DNA of 46,899 nucleotides from Nocardia uniformis NBRC 13702. Lineage in GTDB: Bacteria > Actinomycetota > Actinomycetes > Mycobacteriales > Mycobacteriaceae. The position numbers and the translations under genes were made by a program. The stretch spans positions 1 through 46,899 of the forward strand of contig NZ_BDCE01000099.1 in NCBI RefSeq assembly GCF_001613345.1, given 5' to 3'. Shown one piece after another: positions 40,959-46,899 of this stretch. Under the pieces are notes generated by a model, which worked only from the letters and a program-made list of their open reading frames with translations, made no database searches and was not told the origin of the DNA. Within the stretch, counting starts at the first letter, position 1. The number at the start of each line of letters is the position of its first letter.

Positions 40959-42566
40959 ATGGCCGATTTATTGATTCGCGATATCGACATTGTCGACGGA
41001 ACGGGTGCGCCGCGCTATCGCGGTGATGTGGTGGTCGATGCCGGTCGCATTACCGCCATCGCGCAGCCGGGGACCGTCGCCGGAGCCGAACGCACGGTGG
41101 ACGGCGGCGATTCGGTGCTGTCACCCGGCTTCATCGATATGCACGCCCACTCCGATCTACATCTGCTGACCGAGCCGGGACATTTCCCGAAGCTCAGCCA
41201 GGGCGTCACCACCGAGGTCATCGGGCAGGACGGGTTGTCCTACGCCCCGATCGACGAACCCACCCTCGCCGTGGTGCGCCGCCAGATCGCGGGGTGGAAC
41301 GGTAATCCCGATCTCGATTTCGACTGGCGCTCGGTCGGTGAGTACCTGGACCGCCTGGATCGGGGCATCACCCCCAATGCCGCCTACCTGGTCCCGCAGG
41401 GCACTCTGCGGCTGCTCGTCGTCGGTGCGGACAAGCGTGCCGCCACGGCCGCCGAAATCCGCCGTATGCAGGTGCTGCTCGCCCAGAGCCTCGCCGAGGG
41501 CGCGGTCGGCATGTCCAGCGGGCTCACCTACACGCCCGGAATGTATGCCGACACAGCCGAATTGGCGGCGCTGTGCGAGGTGGTCGCCGCGGCGGGCGGC
41601 TTCTACGCACCGCATACCCGCTCCTACGGGGCGGGCGCGCTCGACGCCTACGCCGAAATGATCGGCCTGGCCCGTAGCACGGGCTGCGCGGTGCATCTCA
41701 CCCACGCCACCATGAACTTCGGCGAAAACCGCGGGCGCGCACCGCAACTGCTCGATCTCGTCGACGCTGCGCTGGCAGACGGCTGCGATATCAGCCTCGA
41801 CACCTACCCCTATCTGCCGGGCTCCACCACCCTGTCGGCGCTACTGCCGAGCTGGGCCATGTCCGGCGGCCCCGACGCCGCCCTGGCCCGAATCGCCGAT
41901 CCGCAGCAGCGGCTACGCATCTCCGAGGACGTCAATCTCAATGGCTCCGACGGGTGCCACGGCGTCACCGTCGACTGGGACACCATCCAGATCAGCGGCG
42001 TCGGCAACAGCGAGCTCGACCGGTACGTCGGCCGCACCGTCACCCAGATCGCCGTCGATCGCGATCTGCCGCCGGTCGCGGTGTTCTTCGACCTGCTCAC
42101 CCGAGACCAACTGGCCACCACCATCCTTCAGCATGTCGGCCACGAGGAGAATGTGCGCGCCATCATGCGCCACCCGCGGCATATGGGTGGCAGCGACGGT
42201 CTGCTCGTCGGTGAGCGCCCGCACCCACGCGCCTGGGGCACCTTCCCGCGCTACCTCGGCCACTATGTGCGCGAACTCGGCCTGTTCGGGCTGGAGGAGT
42301 GCGTCAATCACCTCACCGGCCGTCCCGCCGAACGGCTGCGACTGCGCGACCGCGGGCTCATCCGCGAGGGCTACGCCGCCGACCTGGTGATCTTCGATCC
42401 GGCGACCATTACCGATACCGCCACCTTCGATAACCCGAAACAGCAGGCGCACGGCATTTCCCACGTCCTGGTCAATGGCGTCTTCGCCCTCGACGGCGGT
42501 AAGCCCACCGGTGCGCTGGCCGGTCGTGCCCTGCGCATGAATTCCGAACGAAAGGAGACCCGTTGA
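40959..42566 (+). CDS. N-acyl-D-amino-acid deacylase (amidohydrolase family)
   Basis: 535 residues from ATG 40959, eleven bases after the dehydratase stop. LSPGFIDMHAHSDLHLL supplies the HxH metal ligands, VTTEVIGQDGLSYAP follows, then FYAPHTRSYGAGALDAY, CAVHLTHATM and HPRHMGGSDGLLVGERPHPRAWGTFPRYLG with the conserved SD. It removes acyl groups from N-acyl-D-amino acids; here N-acetyl-D-glucosaminate would be a fitting substrate. No signal peptide, so it acts after uptake. Its end overlaps the aldolase start. Confidence 0.9.
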   Translation: MADLLIRDIDIVDGTGAPRYRGDVVVDAGRITAIAQPGTVAGAERTVDGGDSVLSPGFIDMHAHSDLHLLTEPGHFPKLSQGVTTEVIGQDGLSYAPIDEPTLAVVRRQIAGWNGNPDLDFDWRSVGEYLDRLDRGITPNAAYLVPQGTLRLLVVGADKRAATAAEIRRMQVLLAQSLAEGAVGMSSGLTYTPGMYADTAELAALCEVVAAAGGFYAPHTRSYGAGALDAYAEMIGLARSTGCAVHLTHATMNFGENRGRAPQLLDLVDAALADGCDISLDTYPYLPGSTTLSALLPSWAMSGGPDAALARIADPQQRLRISEDVNLNGSDGCHGVTVDWDTIQISGVGNSELDRYVGRTVTQIAVDRDLPPVAVFFDLLTRDQLATTILQHVGHEENVRAIMRHPRHMGGSDGLLVGERPHPRAWGTFPRYLGHYVRELGLFGLEECVNHLTGRPAERLRLRDRGLIREGYAADLVIFDPATITDTATFDNPKQQAHGISHVLVNGVFALDGGKPTGALAGRALRMNSERKETR

Positions 42567-43183
42567 CCGCCGCCCTGGAGGTGATCCGCGCCGATCGGGT
42601 GCTCACCGTCGTGCGCGCCCCCGAGATTCCGGACCCCGTAGCGCTCGCGGAGGCGTTGGCAGGGGCCGGGATTCGAGCCCTCGAGCTCACCTTCACCACC
42701 CCCGGTGTCCTCGATTGCCTGCGCAAGGTCGCCGACTCCGGTCGCGGCGTGGTGGGCGCGGGGACGGTACTGACCGCCGAACAGGCCGAGGCCGCCATCG
42801 ACAACGGCGCGCGGTTCCTGGTCACCCCCGGTCTCCGGGTCAGGGTCGCGGCGGTCGCCGTGCGGCGCGGAATCCCGGTTGTGATGGGCGCTTTCACGCC
42901 GAGCGAGGTCATGCAGGCGCTCGACCTCGGTGCGGCGGCGGTGAAGATCTTCCCCGCCCGCACCCTCGGGCCGGGCTATCTGAAGGACCTGCACGGCCCC
43001 TTCCCGGAGGTGGATCTCATTCCCTCCGGCGGAGTCAATGCCGGTAATGCCGCCGAATTTCTCGCGCACGGCGCGGCGGCCGTCACCGCCGGCACCGATG
43101 TCGTCGCACCCGCCGATGTCGCCGCGGGCCGCTGGCCCGAAATCGCCGCACGCGCGGCATCTTTTGTTCGATCCATGAAGTGA
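42563..43183 (+). CDS. eda: KDPG/KHG aldolase
   Basis: 206 residues. TTG start overlapping the deacylase stop (TTGA). GIRALELTFTTPG carries the catalytic Glu, GAGTVLTAEQAEAAIDNGARFLVTPG follows, and GAFTPSEVMQALDLGAAAVKIFPA contains the Schiff-base Lys. It cleaves 2-keto-3-deoxy-6-phosphogluconate to pyruvate and glyceraldehyde 3-phosphate, the step after the kinase at 38406. The class I trimeric fold is complete. Confidence 0.94.
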   Translation: MTAALEVIRADRVLTVVRAPEIPDPVALAEALAGAGIRALELTFTTPGVLDCLRKVADSGRGVVGAGTVLTAEQAEAAIDNGARFLVTPGLRVRVAAVAVRRGIPVVMGAFTPSEVMQALDLGAAAVKIFPARTLGPGYLKDLHGPFPEVDLIPSGGVNAGNAAEFLAHGAAAVTAGTDVVAPADVAAGRWPEIAARAASFVRSMK

Positions 43184-43191
43184 GGTAACCC

Positions 43192-44637
43192 ATGGGCGCC
43201 ACCATTGACTGGCTGCGCACCACCACCCCCGGACTGCTGGTGCTGTGCGGGCTGGCCATAGCCGTGCTGCTGCTCGCGATTATTCGGTTCAAACTCGAAC
43301 CGTTCATCGCGCTGCTGCTCACCGGTCTCGGCCTGGCGCTGGCCGCCGGACTGCCGGTATCCGAAATCGTCGGCAATCCGCTGAAAGCCGGTGATTCCCT
43401 ACTGGAAACCGGATTCGGCGGCATTCTCGGCCATATCGCCGTCATTATCGGGCTCGGAACCGTGCTCGGTGCGATCCTCGAACGCTCCGGCGGCGCGGAT
43501 GTACTGACCGAGAAACTGCTGAATCGCTTCGGCGACAGGGGCGCTCCGATCGCCATGGGTCTGCTCGGACTCATCTTCGGCATCCCGGTGTTCTTCGATG
43601 TCGGCATCTTCGTACTCGCACCGCTGGTGTACGTGGCCGCCAAACGCGGTGGCCGGTCGCTGGTGCTCTACGCCATGCCGATGCTCGCGGGCCTGTCCAT
43701 GACACACGCCTTCCTGCCGCCGCATCCCGGTCCGGTCGCCCTCGGCGGACTGCTCGGTGTCAGCCTGGGTTGGCTGATCCTCATAGGATTCGTCTGTGGC
43801 CTCCCGGGATTCGTCGCGGCGGGCATTGTCTGGGGCGGCTGGATCGGCAAGCGCGTGCACGTGGAGGTGCCGGAGGACTTCCTGGTGCGGCCATCGCTGG
43901 CCGCACCCGGTGACGGCCCGGGTACGCCCAGCGCTCCGGGAACCGCGGTCCTGGAACGCAAAGCGCCCGCTGTCTCGCTCATCGGCGGCATTATCGCCAT
44001 CCCGCTGCTGCTCATCCTCGGCGCGACCTTCGGCAGCCAAATCCTCGATGAGGGGTCGAAAGCCCTCGCGGTGCTGACCTTCCTCGGCACCCCGGCCGTC
44101 GCACTGCTGGTCGCGGTCCTGATCGCCTTCTACGTTCTCGGCATCCGGCGCGGCTCCACCGTGCAGGAGCTGAGCACGCTCACCGGTGAATCGCTGCGGC
44201 CGATCGGCATGCTGCTACTCGTCGTCGGAGCGGGCGCGTTCTTCGGAAAGGTCATCTCCGCCACCGGCATCGGTGCGGCGCTCGCCGAAACCATGTCCGC
44301 GGCTGGACTTCCCGTGATCGTGCTGGCGTATCTGATCAGCTGCGGTCTGCGGGTGGCGCAGGGTTCCGCGACGGTCGCCATTGTCACCACCGGCGGCATT
44401 GTGGCGCCCCTGCTGGTGGGGGAGGGCTACTCGCAGATGGCCCTCGCGCTCATCGCCATGGCAATCGCGGCGGGGTCCATCATCCTCAGCCACGTCAATG
44501 ACGGCGGTTTCTGGATTATCGCCAAGTACTTCAATCTCACCGTGAAGCAGACCCTGCAGACCTGGACGGTCTTGGAGACGGTGCTGTCGGTGGTGAGCTT
44601 CGTGGTGGCGGCGGTGCTGTTCGCCCTGTTTGCCTGA
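43192..44637 (+). CDS. GntP-family sugar-acid permease
   Basis: 481 residues, 12 or more membrane helices, eight bases behind the aldolase. FKLEPFIALLLTGLGLALAAGLP at the start, IVIGLGTVLGAILERSGGADVL, FGIPVFFDVGIFVLAPLVY, THAFLPPHPGPVALGGLLG, LRVAQGSATVAIVTTGGIVAPLL and LSHVNDGGFWIIAKYFNLTVKQTLQTWTVLETVLS are all GntP signatures. It imports gluconate-like acids with protons. In this operon it would bring in the (N-acetyl-)D-glucosaminate or related acid. Confidence 0.94.
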   Translation: MGATIDWLRTTTPGLLVLCGLAIAVLLLAIIRFKLEPFIALLLTGLGLALAAGLPVSEIVGNPLKAGDSLLETGFGGILGHIAVIIGLGTVLGAILERSGGADVLTEKLLNRFGDRGAPIAMGLLGLIFGIPVFFDVGIFVLAPLVYVAAKRGGRSLVLYAMPMLAGLSMTHAFLPPHPGPVALGGLLGVSLGWLILIGFVCGLPGFVAAGIVWGGWIGKRVHVEVPEDFLVRPSLAAPGDGPGTPSAPGTAVLERKAPAVSLIGGIIAIPLLLILGATFGSQILDEGSKALAVLTFLGTPAVALLVAVLIAFYVLGIRRGSTVQELSTLTGESLRPIGMLLLVVGAGAFFGKVISATGIGAALAETMSAAGLPVIVLAYLISCGLRVAQGSATVAIVTTGGIVAPLLVGEGYSQMALALIAMAIAAGSIILSHVNDGGFWIIAKYFNLTVKQTLQTWTVLETVLSVVSFVVAAVLFALFA

Positions 44638-44717
44638 TCGGTGCGGGAGCGGCGGTGCGAGAGCCCGCCGCTATCACTTCCCGCGTCCACCGCGGCGGTA
44701 TGCGTAGCCTGGGCGGT

Positions 44718-45224
44718 ATGACTGATGCCGGTGAACTGGCCGAAGCGCTGACGAAGCTCTCGGATGTCGAATTGGTATCCGTGGTGGCGACCGCGACCGA
44801 TGGCAGGGCGGCGCTGGGTGCGCTGCACGAGGTAGCGGCGTCACTGGCCGCCACCACCAGCCATGTGCCGCTGAGTGTGAGTGTGAGTCCGGACACGCAC
44901 ACCGATGGGGTGTCTGAGTCGGTTGGCGCATTGGAGCAGGTCGGAGCGGCTGCTGTGATCACCGGCATACCGGTGCCGACGGCCGATATCGGCCCCGGGC
45001 CCGGGATCGGCGGTTATTCGCCCGCCGGTGTCCCTACTTTCGAGTCAGTTCGCGATAAGGTCGAGCAGCGCTACGGCACCGCACAGGGGATGGACGAGCT
45101 CGATCGGCAGACACCAGCGGGCCGCAGCGCCGACGAACAGTGGGATGCGCGGGCCAAGGCCGCGCGGGAACGCCTGGAGCAGATCCGGAAATCGGTGCGA
45201 GGCAACGACACCGATAAGACGTAG
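44718..45224 (+). CDS. Conserved protein of unknown function
   Basis: 168 residues from ATG 44718. The first half is Ala/Val/Thr-rich (LVSVVATATDGRAALGALHEVAASLAATTSHVPLSVSVSPDTH); the second is Pro/Gly-rich, then helical and charged (EQWDARAKAARERLEQIRKSVRGND). It ends 41 bases before the next gene on the same strand. No family recognised. Confidence 0.65.
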   Translation: MTDAGELAEALTKLSDVELVSVVATATDGRAALGALHEVAASLAATTSHVPLSVSVSPDTHTDGVSESVGALEQVGAAAVITGIPVPTADIGPGPGIGGYSPAGVPTFESVRDKVEQRYGTAQGMDELDRQTPAGRSADEQWDARAKAARERLEQIRKSVRGNDTDKT

Positions 45225-45265
45225 TGCTTTCGGGCGGTCCGAATTATCTGATGGGTGGAAACTCC

Positions 45266-46303
45266 ATGACCGAGCCGCGCGAAATCGCAGAACGACTGCT
45301 GGACGCCCAGGTCGAATACATCGTCGGAGAGGTCAGTGGCGACCGGTTCGCCGAGGTCGTCGCCCGTGACGTGGATGCCGTCCTCGGCGTCGCCGACACC
45401 ATTGTCTTCCGCGATGTGGTGAGCATCGACGAGGCCAAACGGACCGTCGGCAATATCATCGACCTGATCGGCGGCAGCCCGGTACTACGCGATGTGGTGG
45501 GCGTTTTCGCCGACTCCATCTACGACAATATCGCCGCCAATAACGAATACACCCTCGGTGACGTGGTGGAGCGTGAGCCCGTCGAGCAACTGTTGGAGCA
45601 GATCTTCGGCATGCACCAGGCGCAGGAGCGCATTCTGGAACGGCTCACCGAGAGCCCGCTCATCGCCACCGTCGCGTCCAAATTCGTGGATAAGCTGATC
45701 TCCGATTTCATGGAGAGCAACCGGCAGATGGCGGGCAAGATCCCGGGTGTCGGTTCGCTGGTAAACCTGGGCACCTCGGCCGCCAAGCAGGCCCGCAAGG
45801 CGGCTGAGCGGGCGACCGGCGACGGTACCTTCCTCGGTGAAATGGCCGGTAAGGGAGCGCAATTCGCGCTCAAGCGCACCAATAACGCCATTCGCGAAAT
45901 GCTGCGCGACGCACCCGTGCACGACGCCGCCATGGAGTTCTGGGATCTGCACGCCGGAGAGCCGGTGAGCGGCCTGCGCGACTACCTCTCCCAGCAGGAA
46001 CTGCGTGAGCTGGCCCTGATCATCTACCAGATCGCGCTCACCACCCGCGAGAAGGAGTACTTCGGCCTGCTCGTCGACGAATGCGTGGACGTGTTCTTCA
46101 CCAAATACGGCGACCTCACCCTCGCCGCCATGCTGCCTGAGCTCGGCCTGTCCGGTCAGGACATCGGCAATGAGATCCTGCGCTACGGTCCGGCTGTTAT
46201 CGAGCAGGCCAAGCGAAATGGTGTACTCAGCAAGCTCGTTCGCGAGCGGCTCGAGCCGTTCTTCCTCTCCGAATCCACCCTCGCCATCCTCGCCGACGCC
46301 TGA
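45266..46303 (+). CDS. Conserved helical protein of unknown function
   Basis: 345 residues from ATG 45266 (MTEPREIAERLLDAQVEYIVGEVSG), with GGTGG upstream. The frame is open to 45224. Helical throughout, without membrane segments. Segments include IYDNIAANNEYTLGDVVEREPVEQLLEQIFGMHQAQERILERL and QELRELALIIYQIALTTREKEYFGLLVDECVDVFFTKYGDLTLAAMLPELGLSGQDIG. It resembles conserved mycobacterial/nocardial proteins without a known role. Probably co-transcribed with the gene at 44718. Confidence 0.7.
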   Translation: MTEPREIAERLLDAQVEYIVGEVSGDRFAEVVARDVDAVLGVADTIVFRDVVSIDEAKRTVGNIIDLIGGSPVLRDVVGVFADSIYDNIAANNEYTLGDVVEREPVEQLLEQIFGMHQAQERILERLTESPLIATVASKFVDKLISDFMESNRQMAGKIPGVGSLVNLGTSAAKQARKAAERATGDGTFLGEMAGKGAQFALKRTNNAIREMLRDAPVHDAAMEFWDLHAGEPVSGLRDYLSQQELRELALIIYQIALTTREKEYFGLLVDECVDVFFTKYGDLTLAAMLPELGLSGQDIGNEILRYGPAVIEQAKRNGVLSKLVRERLEPFFLSESTLAILADA

Positions 46304-46425
46304 CAGGTCACTATCGCTGCCGCCTGTGAGGCTTCCCACCAGCGGGTACGCCGACGGAGCGCGTCGCGGCGTCGCGGTCTCCGGGTCGGGCACTCTGGAG
46401 GAGTGTCCGATTCGGAGGGAAAACG

Positions 46426-46785
46426 ATGGAGCTACCGATTACCGGTAAGAACCTGTGCGTGCTGTCCATGGAACCGCTGCTCGCCATAGGCGTCGGCGAG
46501 TACGAACTGCACATCACCGGTGAGCTGACCGTGGAAACGCCCAATGGGACCGAACACTACGTGGTCGGCGACCCGGCGCGCGGCAATGGTGATCTGGTGG
46601 TATCCCTCGACGGGGTCATTGTGTCGGCCTCGGTGAACGACGCCGGCGGACTGCGGGTCGGATTGGATTCCGGCAGCTGGGTGGTCGTCGACGCCGATCC
46701 GTACTACGAGGCGTGGTCGGTCACCGGTCCGAACTATCTGGTGGTGTCCATGCCGGGCGGAGAGCTGGCCACCTGGTCGGCGTAG
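46426..46785 (+). CDS. DUF6188 protein
   Basis: 119 residues, GGAGGG upstream of ATG 46426. All-beta pattern: YELHITGELTVETPNGTEHYVVG, GVIVSASVNDAGGLRVGLDSGSWVVVDADPYYEAWSVTGPNYLVVSMPGGELATW. The DPYYEAW...G..PGG.LA.W end is the DUF6188 signature. Soluble; members also occur beside toxins as possible immunity proteins. Function unknown. A clear terminator follows. Confidence 0.82.
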   Translation: MELPITGKNLCVLSMEPLLAIGVGEYELHITGELTVETPNGTEHYVVGDPARGNGDLVVSLDGVIVSASVNDAGGLRVGLDSGSWVVVDADPYYEAWSVTGPNYLVVSMPGGELATWSA

Positions 46786-46807
46786 GTGGATACGCTGCTG
46801 AACATGG

Positions 46808-46842
46808 GTGCGCCCGAACGGCTTTCGTCCGCTCGGGCGCAC
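46808..46842 (+). terminator. Terminator of the DUF6188 gene
   Basis: GTGCGCCCGA (46808-46817) and TCGGGCGCAC (46833-46842) form a perfect 10-bp stem with a 15-base loop, 22 bases after the stop. Confidence 0.8.
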
Positions 46843-46885
46843 TGCGCGCTGCTGCGGTCGACGTCGCGATGCCGCCTGCCGCCAT

Positions 46886-46899
46886 CGTCATTCCGGCGC
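46886..46899. repeat. Start of a second REP-like palindrome, cut by the window end
   Basis: CGTCATTCCGGC equals the outer 12 bases of the inverted form of the repeat at 37076-37153. Only 14 bases are visible. Confidence 0.45.

Overview
The window is high-GC actinobacterial chromosome. Several features together point to Nocardia or a close relative: type VII (ESX)-style secreted proteins, a DUF397/DUF5753 regulator pair, many GTG starts and the gene content around pheST. The species is an inference. No rRNA, tRNA or CRISPR array was seen.

Layout. (1) 1-9.9 kb is a patchwork of single accessory genes: a DHA2 MFS exporter, an NTF2-like protein, a GbsR/MarR-type regulator with a divergent hydrolase, a barstar-domain protein, a truncated-looking 575-aa protein and a GNAT gene with an in-frame stop. 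They are separated by five copies of a 72-bp direct repeat that I do not recognise. (2) 10-13.5 kb holds an XRE(DUF5753)-DUF397 pair, a divergent two-gene unit and a TIM-barrel hydrolase-like protein. A 45-bp direct repeat lies on each side. (3) 13.6-17.9 kb is an AT-richer array of small minus-strand genes, intact and broken: RelE-like/DUF6247, a macro-domain fragment, DUF6881, a DUF6959-like gene, a colicin-type immunity gene, an S1-like gene, DUF7660 and a remnant of a displaced toxin tip. (4) 17.8-25.6 kb is a type VII-exported RHS polymorphic toxin (2050 aa) preceded by an SseB-like gene, a YbaB-like gene and a helical ESX partner. It reads into the array of region 3, so regions 3 and 4 form one toxin-immunity locus. 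(5) 25.7-29.5 kb carries TetR and a second DHA2 exporter with a visible operator, DoxX, HxlR and a frameshifted nitroreductase. (6) 29.5-31.9 kb looks like a second, smaller type VII effector module: an EspC-like partner, an effector and a membrane protein. (7) 32.1-35.8 kb is core pheS-pheT with a strong terminator, then a 38-aa membrane peptide gene and a hydrolase. (8) 37.2-44.6 kb is a divergent catabolic cluster, kdgK-iclR-ridA on one side and PLP dehydratase-deacylase-KDPG aldolase-GntP transporter on the other. Its logic fits use of (N-acetyl-)D-glucosaminate or a similar D-amino/sugar acid through 2-keto-3-deoxygluconate. (9) 44.7-46.9 kb contains three conserved proteins of unknown function and the start of a palindromic repeat also present at 37.1 kb.

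The two most interesting systems are the RHS toxin with its tail of foreign immunity genes and the probable amino-sugar-acid operon. The 72-bp repeat family is the best candidate for an undescribed element.
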